Assembly: GCA_022571615.1 (NCBI GenBank)
Contig: JACZXM010000207.1
Span: 1-6,147, forward strand
DNA length: 6,147 nucleotides
Source of the DNA: Acidobacteriota bacterium
GTDB taxonomy: Bacteria; Acidobacteriota; UBA890; WLXD01
Reading direction: 5' to 3'
A program made the position numbers and the translations under genes. Position 1 is the stretch's first letter. Each line of letters opens with the position of its first letter. The notes beneath the pieces were generated by a model that was given only the letters and a program-made list of their open reading frames with translations, was not told where the DNA came from and did no database searches. Positions 1-6,147 of this stretch are shown piece after piece.

Positions 1-693
1 TGCCAGCCGCCGGCCATCGAGCGTCACCAAGCGCGCCCCGAACTGCTCACCAGCACCGGTGGTGAACTCGGCCGTCAGGTCCCAATACTCGGCCGGCCTG
101 AAACGCATCCGGGCGCGCTCGCGATCGACCAGCATGCGGATCGCCACGCTTTGGACACGGCCCGCGGAAAGCCGCGGGGCGATTTTTCGCCACAGCACGG
201 GGGAGACCAGATAGCCGTAGAGGCGATCGATGATGCGCCGAGCCTCCTGCGCCCGCACGAGATTGCGGTCGAGATCGCGAGTCTGGCGCAACGCCTCTTC
301 GATAGCTCGCCGGGTGATCTCGTGAAAGACCATGCGACGGACCGGGACCTTGGGCTTCAAGACCTCGATCAAATGCCAGCTGATCGCCTCGCCCTCGCGG
401 TCCTCATCGGTCGCCAGTAGCAGATCGTCGGCATCCTTGAGCAGCCGCCGCAGGGCGGCGATCTGACTCTTCTTGTCGGCTTGTACCACGTACAACGGCT
501 CGAAATCGTTGTCGACGTTGACGCCGAGTCGCGCCCAGGGCTCGCCCTTGACGGATTTCGGGATCTCGGAAGCTCTCGCCGGCAGGTCGCGAATATGGCC
601 GATGCTCGACTCCACGACATAATCTGCCCCGAGGTATCGGGACAGCGTGCGGGCCTTGGCAGGCGATTCGACAATGACGAGATGTTTGGCCAT
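1..693 (-). CDS. topA: DNA topoisomerase I (type IA), N-terminal part, runs off left edge
   Basis: Type IA topoisomerase that relaxes negatively supercoiled DNA in the cytoplasm through a 5'-phosphotyrosine intermediate. The ATG at 693-691 opens 231 codons that stay in frame to base 1. The N-terminal Toprim domain is clear: [14 protein letters not shown] with the conserved Glu at residue 9, GHIRDLP near 32-38, then [15 protein letters not shown] with the acidic DxDxE metal triad at D96, D98 and E100. The following type IA core has [15 protein letters not shown] (147-161) and LSAGRVQS (175-182), both hallmark motifs. The active-site tyrosine would lie beyond residue 300 and is outside the window, as would any C-terminal zinc fingers. 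No strong Shine-Dalgarno precedes the ATG, and the 34-base gap after dprA suggests co-transcription. The dprA-topA order is common in bacteria. Identification is secure; only completeness is unknown. Confidence 0.97.
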   Translation of the reverse strand, partial: MAKHLVIVESPAKARTLSRYLGADYVVESSIGHIRDLPARASEIPKSVKGEPWARLGVNVDNDFEPLYVVQADKKSQIAALRRLLKDADDLLLATDEDREGEAISWHLIEVLKPKVPVRRMVFHEITRRAIEEALRQTRDLDRNLVRAQEARRIIDRLYGYLVSPVLWRKIAPRLSAGRVQSVAIRMLVDRERARMRFRPAEYWDLTAEFTTGAGEQFGARLVTLDGRRLA

Positions 694-727
694 GGCATTG
701 CAAGGTACCGGATGAGGTCCGCGTTGA

Positions 728-1678
728 TCAAATCCCCGCGGGGGGAAGCGTGTCGCCGGTACCCTGAACAGAGGGCACCTGGCGGGCGCAAACCAGGTTG
801 CCCGGAAGGCGTTCGATCAGACCCCGGATCTCCAGAGCTCCCACCGTCGCGAGGACTGCGGCCGTCGCCAGACCAGTATGCTGCAACAAGTCCTCGAGCG
901 TCGCACCACCCCGGCGACGGATTGCCGCGAGCACGGCGCGCTCGGCCTCGCCGAGGTTCTCTGGAAGCACCGTTCCGCGGTGCGACCGGTAGCGGTCGGC
1001 GATGGTCGGCGGCAAGTGTGCCACGACATCAGCAGCCCCGGTGCACGGGTGAGCTCCCTGGCTCAAGAGAGCGTTGCAGCCGACGCTGGTGGGTGAGGTG
1101 ATCGGGCCGGGAACGACCAGCACCTCGCGGTCGTAGTCGAGCGCCAAGTCTGCCGTGATCCGAGCGCCACTGCGTTGCGCCGCCTCGACCACCACGGTGA
1201 CCAGCGACATGCCGGCGATGATGCGATTGCGCTTGGGGAAATGCCACCGGGCTACGGCGGTACCGGGCTCGTGCTCGGCGAGCAGAGCCCCGCGGGCAAC
1301 AATGCACTTGGCCAGCGCCCGGTGTTGCTGCGGGTAGACCGGATGCAGCCCACCGGGGAGCACGGCGACGGTGCGCCCACCGGCTTGAAGCGCCCCGCGG
1401 TGGGCAGCGGCATCGATCCCGCGCGCCATGCCCGAGACGATAACTACGCCGACGCTGGCGAGATCGAACGCCAGCCGCGTGGCCACCGAGCGACCGTAGC
1501 GGGTGCATTCCCTGGAACCGACGATCGCCACGCAGGGGGCGTCGGCGAGTTGCCCGGAAAGGTGCAGGACCGGCGGTGGATCCGAGATCCGTTCCAGCAC
1601 CGCTGGATAGGGCCGGGAGCCGGGCCGCAGTGTCTGCGGCCGCAGCCTCTGAGAGGTGTCCTGATGTCGGGTGCTCAC
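728..1678 (-). CDS. dprA: DNA-processing protein DprA (Smf), lacking the N-terminal SAM domain
   Basis: DprA binds single-stranded DNA and loads RecA, chiefly in natural transformation. Numbering from GTG 1678-1676 gives 316 residues. The Rossmann core is complete: YPAVL (24), AIVGSR (near 51-56) with a YG shortly after, [12 protein letters not shown] (82-93), AVLPGG (105-110), [10 protein letters not shown] (147-156), [11 protein letters not shown] (165-175) and VPGP followed by [10 protein letters not shown] (about 189-209). Residues about 245-298 ([10 protein letters not shown] to IERLPGNL) fit the C-terminal winged-helix/DML1-like domain. Most DprA proteins carry 60-100 extra N-terminal residues forming a SAM domain; none is visible here in any minus frame. 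The frame stays open to a GTG at 1870-1868 (380 residues), but that extension is Pro/Arg-rich, matches no DprA domain, and would overlap the divergent gene's start and probable promoter. Neither GTG has a well-spaced Shine-Dalgarno, so the start is a judgement; the function is secure. Confidence 0.9.
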   Translation of the reverse strand: MSTRHQDTSQRLRPQTLRPGSRPYPAVLERISDPPPVLHLSGQLADAPCVAIVGSRECTRYGRSVATRLAFDLASVGVVIVSGMARGIDAAAHRGALQAGGRTVAVLPGGLHPVYPQQHRALAKCIVARGALLAEHEPGTAVARWHFPKRNRIIAGMSLVTVVVEAAQRSGARITADLALDYDREVLVVPGPITSPTSVGCNALLSQGAHPCTGAADVVAHLPPTIADRYRSHRGTVLPENLGEAERAVLAAIRRRGGATLEDLLQHTGLATAAVLATVGALEIRGLIERLPGNLVCARQVPSVQGTGDTLPPAGI

Positions 1679-1746
1679 GTCCTGATGGGACGGCCACCGG
1701 GGGCGGGGTGGCGTGATGATGCTCCCACGCAGGCCAACGGTTCGCC

Positions 1747-1776
1747 TTGCAGGCGCAACACTCGGGTCGGTAGACT
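1747..1776 (+). promoter_or_regulatory. candidate sigma-70-like promoter for the plus-strand operon
   Basis: A TTGCAG hexamer at 1747-1752 (3 of 6 to TTGACA) is followed after 18 bases by TAGACT at 1771-1776 (4 of 6 to TATAAT). Transcription would begin near 1783, leaving a leader of about 70 bases before the ATG at 1854. The match is modest, but it sits where a promoter is needed, between divergent genes. If real, it argues against the longer dprA start at 1870 and against starting the lipoprotein at 1713-1719. No equally good promoter was found for dprA on the opposite strand. Confidence 0.35.
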
Positions 1777-1844
1777 CAACCCTGTTCGCTGACGCGAGCC
1801 GTGTCTTGGGTCCCCTCGCCTCCTTTTCCTGTTCCGGCAGGGAC

Positions 1845-1850
1845 AGAGGT
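1845..1850 (+). promoter_or_regulatory. ribosome binding site fixing the lipoprotein start at 1854
   Basis: AGAGGT lies three bases before the ATG at 1854, with a further GGGA just upstream. Spacing is slightly tight but workable. The site supports 1854 over the in-frame upstream starts GTG 1713, ATG 1716 and ATG 1719, which would put about 45 non-signal-like residues before the lipoprotein signal. Confidence 0.55.
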
Positions 1851-1853
1851 CGG

Positions 1854-3005
1854 ATGTTTTCGCAGCCCACATTGCCGAGTGAATCTCAGCGTGGTCCTGG
1901 TGCACAGGGTCGCGGCGCACGCCGTGCGCTCGCCGTTGTTGCCAGCCTGCTGGCAGCCTCGACCTTGGCGTGTGCCTCAGCGCCGGCCGACAAGGCCAGC
2001 AACCAGACCCGTGCCGGCACGCTTGCCGCCGACCAGGGCTACTGGGAAGAGGCCGAGTTTCGCTGGCTCAAGGCCTTGGCGATAGCGAACCTCAACGCCC
2101 GTGCCCTGAACAACCTGGCCGTTCGTCAAGAGCGACTCGGGGATTTCGAGCTGGCCAAGGAGCTCTACGACAAGGCACTCCTGGTTGCCACGCCGGCCGA
2201 GAGCTTCTTTATCGAGCGGAACTACAAACAGTTCGAACCGATCTGGGAGCGAATCAGCAGCGGCGAGATGGCAGCCGAGGAGTCCGAGGAAACCGCCGAG
2301 AGCTACGCAGACCATGTCGAAGTCGGCCCCGTGGACACCGATGGCGACGGAATCCCGGACCTGCCGGCGGATCAGTTTCCGCAAGATCTACCGGGGGAGG
2401 TCGGGATGGTGGAAATTCTCATCTCCGTCCCCGACCGGGGCCCCAACCTGGCAGGTTACGATCGCATCTTGGTCGGCAACTTCGTGCGACATCCCGACTC
2501 CGAGACCAACCTGAACGACTTAGCGGTGCGGTATTTTCGTCGCCGTATCACGCAGCGTACCTTCTTCGAGACCCAAGATCTGCTGGAGCGGAGCCTTGAC
2601 CCCGAGCTGCGCGACGCCAGCGTGCTGGACAACGCCGCGTATTGGATTCGAGCCGCCGAGAGCGTTCGGGCCGACCTGGTGCTGACCGGTACGCTCGGTC
2701 TGACCACGCGGGAGGAATCGCAGATGGTGCGGGAGCGAATCCGCTCGCCCGACGGCCAGGTGCGCGAGGTGGCGCGCTTTCAGGACAGCGTCGTTTACAA
2801 GGTCGCGTTCGACTACATCGTGCTCCGTGCGGAAGACGGAGCCCGGCTGCTCGAGGGCAGCCTGGAAGCGGAGCAGTCGTTCCCGGCGGACGAAGGCATC
2901 GCCGAGAGCGACGCGATCTTCGAAACCCTCGAGGAGTTGCTCCCCAAACTCTTGGACAGCGTCACTCCCCGGCGCTCCGAGCAGAGTCGATACTTGATCT
3001 ACTGA
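1854..3005 (+). CDS. TPR lipoprotein with C-terminal CsgG/LpoB-like domain
   Basis: Predicted 383-residue lipoprotein of unknown function. Residues 1-40 form a lipoprotein signal: a basic n-region ending GARR (21-24), a hydrophobic ALAVVASLLAAS stretch and a TLAC lipobox with Cys40. The lipobox is slightly off consensus (Thr at -3). Residues about 55-118 make two TPR-like helix pairs (GYWEEAEFRWLKAL, then LGDFELAKELYDKAL). An acidic linker (about 138-160) leads to DTDGDGIPD (161-169), a thrombospondin-type-3-like calcium motif. Residues about 185-370 contain RILVGNFVRHP (204-214), a helix with the arginine run RYFRRRITQR, then ADLVLTGTLGL (273-283), VAFDYIVLRAEDGARLLEG and a closing helix. 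This resembles the alternating fold of CsgG, LpoB or TolB-N type periplasmic proteins, a resemblance inferred by eye. The residue after Cys40 is Ala, so outer-membrane sorting is likely. Twenty bases separate it from the downstream barrel gene, suggesting one transcript and a joint role. Confidence 0.87.
   Translation: MFSQPTLPSESQRGPGAQGRGARRALAVVASLLAASTLACASAPADKASNQTRAGTLAADQGYWEEAEFRWLKALAIANLNARALNNLAVRQERLGDFELAKELYDKALLVATPAESFFIERNYKQFEPIWERISSGEMAAEESEETAESYADHVEVGPVDTDGDGIPDLPADQFPQDLPGEVGMVEILISVPDRGPNLAGYDRILVGNFVRHPDSETNLNDLAVRYFRRRITQRTFFETQDLLERSLDPELRDASVLDNAAYWIRAAESVRADLVLTGTLGLTTREESQMVRERIRSPDGQVREVARFQDSVVYKVAFDYIVLRAEDGARLLEGSLEAEQSFPADEGIAESDAIFETLEELLPKLLDSVTPRRSEQSRYLIY
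2334..2360 (+). other. DxDxDGxxD calcium-binding-like motif inside the lipoprotein
   Basis: Codons 161-169 of the lipoprotein read DTDGDGIPD, the signature of thrombospondin type 3 / OmpA-linker calcium loops. Usually these come in tandem; here only one copy is seen, placed exactly between the acidic linker after the TPRs and the C-terminal domain. Confidence 0.6.
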
Positions 3006-3012
3006 GCCCCCT

Positions 3013-3016
3013 GGAG
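3013..3016 (+). promoter_or_regulatory. ribosome binding site for the barrel-fusion gene
   Basis: GGAG sits nine bases before the ATG at 3026, within the 20-base gap after the lipoprotein stop. It decides the start: the same frame stays open upstream to about 2642, but that stretch overlaps the lipoprotein gene, is arginine/glycine-rich and would hide the signal peptide. Confidence 0.65.
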
Positions 3017-3025
3017 ACCAGCAGC

Positions 3026-5995
3026 ATGAGCGTCATAGCCCTTCACAAGACCCTCCGGGAGAAGGGCCGCAGCCCGGCTCCCGCGCTCGCGAAGATCGCA
3101 CGTGCGGTGTTTTCCCTGGCCCTCGCCCTCAGCTTGCTGGGTGTCGTGACGCCGGAGGCATCGGCCCAGTTCATCAACACGCCCTACAGCACCTATTTCG
3201 GCAAGAACAAGGTGACCTACGAGGCGTTCGATTTCTGGAAGTACACCGCACCGCATTTCGACGTGTACTACTACCCGGAGGAGGAGCAACACCTGGACGA
3301 GGTCGTCGCCTTCGCCGAGGATGCCTATGCGCGTCTGTCGCGGCTGATGAACCACCAGCTCTCGGAGCGGCTGCCGATCATCTTTTATCAGACGCACCAG
3401 GATTTTCAGCAAACGCATATCCTGCCCTTCTTCTTGCCCGAGGGCGTGGCAGCGTTTGCCGAACCGACCGAGAATCGGCTGGTGCTACCAGTGGATGATC
3501 CTCCCGACCAGTTGCATCTACTATTGGTTCACGAGGTAACCCACCTGTTCGAGTTCGATTTCTTCTTCGGCAACCGGCTCTCGAGCAGCTTCGGCGCGCA
3601 ACCGCCGGGTTGGGTGATGGAGGGCTTTGCCGAGTATGCCGCCGACAACCTGACGACGCTCGACGAGATGCTGCTGCGCGACGTGGTGCTCACCGACGAC
3701 ATCCCGACGCTCATTCAGATGGGCTACAACCGGGGCTTCTTCGTCGACTACGTCCTCGGGCAGGTCGTATGGCAGTACATCGAGGATGAGTACGGGGTGG
3801 AAGGTATCCGCATCTTCCTGTCGGAGATCCGCCGCGATCTCGGTCAGGACATAGAGCGTGATCTGGAGCGCTCCTTCAACGTTACGCCGCAGGAGTTCAA
3901 TAACGACTTCCGAACGTGGTTGCGCGACCGCTACCTGCCCAACGTTCTGCAACGGCAGGAAGCGACCGATTTCGCGCGCAGCGTGATGGCAGGCATTCCG
4001 TTCGACAAGCGCCAAATGGCCTTCAGCCCGGTGGTGTCGCCGGACGGTTCCGAGTTCGTCGCCCTGTCGGTCGACGAGAAGGCCCTGCAGCTCGACGTCT
4101 TCCGTTTCGATCTCGAGAGCGGCCGCCGGCTCAAGAACCTCACCGGCGGACACCACGGCGATTTCGAGTACGTGGTGGGGCAGGGTCTCACGGTTGGGTT
4201 CCAGGCCGGCAACGATCTATCGTGGTCACCGGACGGCAGCACGCTCGCTTTCTTTGCCCGCACGCCACCGACCCGCACGCTGTGGTTGGTGGATGCAAAT
4301 TCGGGCAAGGTCAAGAAGAAGTTCCGCACCGACCTGGATCAGGCGCTCTCACCGAGCATCGGGCCGGACGGTCGCGTCGTGTTCGGCGCCCATCGCAACG
4401 GCGTCCGCGATATCTACCTCTACGACCCGATTGCCAATACGGTCTCGAACCTCACGCAGGACGAGCTGTACGACTATGCGCCCGTGTGGTCACCCGACGG
4501 CCAGAGCATCATCTTCGCCTCCCACGTCTTGGGCCACAAGAAGCTATTCCGCATCGATCTGGCGCGGCCGCAGGAGCGCGTACAGTTGACCTTCGGGCTC
4601 AGTGACGACACCCAGCCGAGCTTCTCACGCGACGGCGCGTTCGTGTATTTCGTGTCCGACCGCACAGGTGAACACGAGCTGTACGGACTGGAGCTGGCCG
4701 ACGACACGGTCTACCGATACACCAACATCTTGCACGGTGCCTTCTATCCGCAACAGATTCCAGGCACCCGTGAGTTGCTGTTCAGCTCTTTCGGTGACGG
4801 TAGCTACGACCTCTACACGATGGACCTGCCAGAGCCAGTGGAGCAATTCTCGGCCTTCGACGAGGCGCTACCCGACGAGGAGATAGACCGGATCGAAACC
4901 GAGATGACCGAGATCACCCACATCGAGCTCAGCGATCAGAATCGCACCCAGTCCGCCGGTGGCGGTTGGCACATCTCGAACATCCAGATTGCCGGGGGCT
5001 TCACCACCGGTACCAACTCGACGATCCTCGCCAACACGCTGATCCAGATCGAGGACTTGATGGGGAACAACCAGTTCACCCTGATCCTCGGCTCGATATC
5101 GAGCCAGCGCAACTTCACCGCGGTCTACACCAACCAGAAGAACCGCTGGAACTGGGGTGCGCTGGCGACCAGCCAGCGGTCGTTTTTCTTCACCCAGGAC
5201 TTCAATACCGGCAGTATCGACAGGAACTCGTTGTTCGAGCTCGACGGGGGGGAGCTCTTCGCCAACTATCCGTTTGGGCGCGACTGGCGGGCCGAGTTCT
5301 CGGTCGGATACTACCGCCGACAGTTCTTTGCGTCATCGTCGATTCTCCAGGGCACCGGCGGTGATCTCGAGGTCTTCTCAGAGCGATTCACCAGCGGCAC
5401 CTACTTGCCGATCAGTGTCAAGCTCATCGGTGATCGGGCTCGGTTCAAGGAGTACGGGCCGTTCGCTGGAAGGCGAGTCAGCCTCGGCTTGAACTTCGCC
5501 CCTGCGGGCGTGGGCGATGTCAGCTTCGTGAGCACGATTTTGGACTTGCGCCAATACCTCCAGATCACCAAGGACAGCCAGCTGGCGCTTCGCCTCTATG
5601 GAGCCGCCAGCTTCGGCGACAACCCGGAGGTCTTCTTCATCGGTGGGCTGAACATGCTGCGGGGGTACGACTATCTGGGGTTCTCGGGCAGTCGCAACGC
5701 GTTGTTCAACCTGGAGTACCGTTTCCCGCTGATCTGGGAAGCGCGCGGGGGTGAGATGGCCTTGCGCCACATCCGCGGGCTGGCGTTCCTGGATGTGGGC
5801 GCGGCCTGGTTCAACGACGAGACCTTCACCTTGTTCGAAGACGGTCGGCTCAAGGATGCGGTCGGATCGTTCGGGCTCGGTTTTGGAGTCGACCTGATCG
5901 GATTGCCGTTGTGGTTCTTCTGGGCCCAGAGGACGGACTTCAAGGAGCTATTCGGAGGTCCCGACTTCAGCTTCTACATCGGCCCGCTCTTCTAA
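3026..5995 (+). CDS. secreted HExxH metallopeptidase - PD40 beta-propeller - Omp85-like outer-membrane barrel fusion
   Basis: A 989-residue protein with four parts. (1) Sec signal peptide, residues 1-47: basic n-region, hydrophobic core VFSLALALSLLGVV, likely cleavage after ASA before QF. (2) Metallopeptidase domain, about 60-310: the zinc motif HEVTH (169-173) with the probable third ligand Glu199 in WVMEGFAEY, the layout of peptidase-MA-like gluzincins; the preceding LPIIFYQTHQDFQQT also fits that family. (3) PD40/TolB-like propeller, about 331-602: six repeats, with SPDG-type turns at 338, 401, 446, 489 and 534 and a degenerate sixth blade. (4) After an acidic linker (about 608-640), a barrel of about 343 residues (647-989) with alternating aromatic strands, the Omp85 loop-6 motif as LRGY (878-881) and a C-terminal beta-signal ending in Phe. 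No POTRA domain is seen. By Omp85 topology the enzyme and propeller should face the periplasm. Substrate unknown; the domain calls are by motif reading. Confidence 0.92.
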   Translation: MSVIALHKTLREKGRSPAPALAKIARAVFSLALALSLLGVVTPEASAQFINTPYSTYFGKNKVTYEAFDFWKYTAPHFDVYYYPEEEQHLDEVVAFAEDAYARLSRLMNHQLSERLPIIFYQTHQDFQQTHILPFFLPEGVAAFAEPTENRLVLPVDDPPDQLHLLLVHEVTHLFEFDFFFGNRLSSSFGAQPPGWVMEGFAEYAADNLTTLDEMLLRDVVLTDDIPTLIQMGYNRGFFVDYVLGQVVWQYIEDEYGVEGIRIFLSEIRRDLGQDIERDLERSFNVTPQEFNNDFRTWLRDRYLPNVLQRQEATDFARSVMAGIPFDKRQMAFSPVVSPDGSEFVALSVDEKALQLDVFRFDLESGRRLKNLTGGHHGDFEYVVGQGLTVGFQAGNDLSWSPDGSTLAFFARTPPTRTLWLVDANSGKVKKKFRTDLDQALSPSIGPDGRVVFGAHRNGVRDIYLYDPIANTVSNLTQDELYDYAPVWSPDGQSIIFASHVLGHKKLFRIDLARPQERVQLTFGLSDDTQPSFSRDGAFVYFVSDRTGEHELYGLELADDTVYRYTNILHGAFYPQQIPGTRELLFSSFGDGSYDLYTMDLPEPVEQFSAFDEALPDEEIDRIETEMTEITHIELSDQNRTQSAGGGWHISNIQIAGGFTTGTNSTILANTLIQIEDLMGNNQFTLILGSISSQRNFTAVYTNQKNRWNWGALATSQRSFFFTQDFNTGSIDRNSLFELDGGELFANYPFGRDWRAEFSVGYYRRQFFASSSILQGTGGDLEVFSERFTSGTYLPISVKLIGDRARFKEYGPFAGRRVSLGLNFAPAGVGDVSFVSTILDLRQYLQITKDSQLALRLYGAASFGDNPEVFFIGGLNMLRGYDYLGFSGSRNALFNLEYRFPLIWEARGGEMALRHIRGLAFLDVGAAWFNDETFTLFEDGRLKDAVGSFGLGFGVDLIGLPLWFFWAQRTDFKELFGGPDFSFYIGPLF
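3530..3622 (+). other. zinc-binding site coding segment (HEVTH ... E) of the fusion protein
   Basis: Codons 169-173 give HEVTH and codon 199 gives the Glu of MEGFAEY, 26 residues after the second His. Both histidines, the catalytic Glu170 and a third acidic ligand are intact, so the peptidase domain looks active rather than vestigial. Glu203 is a less likely alternative ligand. Confidence 0.75.
5657..5668 (+). other. Omp85 loop-6 LRGY motif coding segment
   Basis: Codons 878-881 give LRGY within GGLNMLRGYDYLGF, followed by a strand NALFNLEYRFPL. This matches the conserved (V/I/L)RG(F/Y) motif of Omp85/BamA/TamA barrels, where the Arg reaches into the barrel interior. It sits about 110 residues from the C-terminus, as expected for the family. 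Confidence 0.8.
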
Positions 5996-5996
5996 C

Positions 5997-6147
5997 ATGA
6001 CGCGTTTGAGGATTGACGATCCGCAGATCGACCTGGAGGCGATCGAAGCGCGGGTCGAGGCGGCGATCGAGCGCAAGCGTGGCAAGCGTTTCAGCGACGC
6101 CGAGCTCGAAGAGCTGCGCAACACGCCGCTGCGGCCGCGCCTGCGCC
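5997..6147 (+). CDS. hypothetical protein, N-terminal 50 codons, runs off right edge
   Basis: ATG at 5997-5999 begins one base after the TAA of the barrel-fusion gene, and the frame is open to the window's end. No Shine-Dalgarno is visible immediately upstream, so translation probably depends on reinitiation by ribosomes finishing the previous gene. The visible residues are highly charged and helical: MTRLRIDDPQIDLEAIEARV, then an AAIERKRGKRF stretch, then SDAELEELRNTPLRPRLR. There is no signal peptide, so a cytoplasmic product is likely. Short charged N-termini of this kind precede some methyltransferases and glycosyltransferases, but nothing here proves that. Function unknown. Confidence 0.75.
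   Translation, partial: MTRLRIDDPQIDLEAIEARVEAAIERKRGKRFSDAELEELRNTPLRPRLR

Noticed and set aside
161..178. Perfect 7-base inverted repeat (CCCGCGG / CCGCGGG) with a four-base loop
   Set aside because: It falls within codons for the conserved [10 protein letters not shown] segment of topA and has no T-tract, so it is explained by coding in GC-rich sequence.
734..743. CCCCGCGGGG palindrome at the dprA 3' end, considered as a terminator
   Set aside because: Short, no loop, no following T-run in the direction of transcription, and topA begins 34 bases after the dprA stop, so termination here is unlikely.
481..1101. 206-codon plus-strand open frame across the topA-dprA junction
   Set aside because: Runs antisense to two confidently identified genes; its Arg/Pro/Gly-rich product looks like a shadow.
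1175..1792. 205-codon plus-strand open frame antisense to dprA
   Set aside because: Lies opposite the conserved DprA core, which explains the codon pattern; no independent evidence of coding.
1713..1853. Longer lipoprotein start at GTG 1713 or ATG 1716/1719
   Set aside because: It would add about 45 residues before the lipoprotein signal sequence and include the candidate promoter; ATG 1854 has its own purine-rich ribosome site.
2642..3025. In-frame upstream extension of the barrel-fusion gene by 128 codons
   Set aside because: It overlaps the lipoprotein gene, is Arg/Gly-rich shadow sequence, and would bury a clear signal peptide. The GGAG nine bases before the ATG at 3026 marks the real start.
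3521..4156. 211-codon minus-strand open frame opposite the peptidase/propeller region
   Set aside because: Antisense shadow of a well-supported gene in GC-rich DNA; the product shows no recognisable domain.

Overview
This is a GC-rich bacterial chromosome segment holding two divergently oriented gene groups. The presence of an Omp85-type outer-membrane barrel, a lipobox lipoprotein and the dprA-topA pair points to a diderm (Gram-negative) bacterium. The style of the plus-strand genes (TPR lipoprotein, PD40 propeller and surface-antigen barrel) resembles deltaproteobacterial or related uncultured lineages. That placement is an impression from protein style, not something the window proves.

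Left part, minus strand: the 5' 231 codons of topA (DNA topoisomerase I, running off the left edge) lie just downstream of dprA (DNA-processing/recombination mediator), with 34 bases between them. The dprA product has a complete Rossmann-type core and a C-terminal winged-helix-like tail, but no recognisable N-terminal SAM/helix-hairpin domain. Its start codon is uncertain. About 175 bases between the preferred dprA start and the next gene form a divergent promoter region.

Right part, plus strand: an apparent three-gene operon. It opens with a 383-residue lipoprotein with two TPR-like repeats, an isolated DxDxDG calcium-binding-like motif and a C-terminal domain that looks like a CsgG/LpoB/TolB-N type fold. 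Twenty bases later comes the centrepiece, a 989-residue secreted protein. It joins a signal peptide, an HExxH zinc-metallopeptidase domain (peptidase-MA/gluzincin type), a six-repeat PD40/TolB-like beta-propeller and a C-terminal Omp85/BamA-like 16-strand-type barrel with the LRGY loop-6 motif and a terminal phenylalanine. One base after its stop begins a third gene, seen only for its first 50 codons, of unknown function.

A working hypothesis is that the lipoprotein and the protease-propeller-barrel protein act together at the outer membrane. In Omp85 proteins the N-terminal domains sit in the periplasm, so the peptidase and propeller would occupy the place normally held by POTRA domains. This is the main point of interest. 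No RNA genes, CRISPR, insertion sequences or convincing rho-independent terminators were seen, and no stretch over 300 bases lacks a gene.
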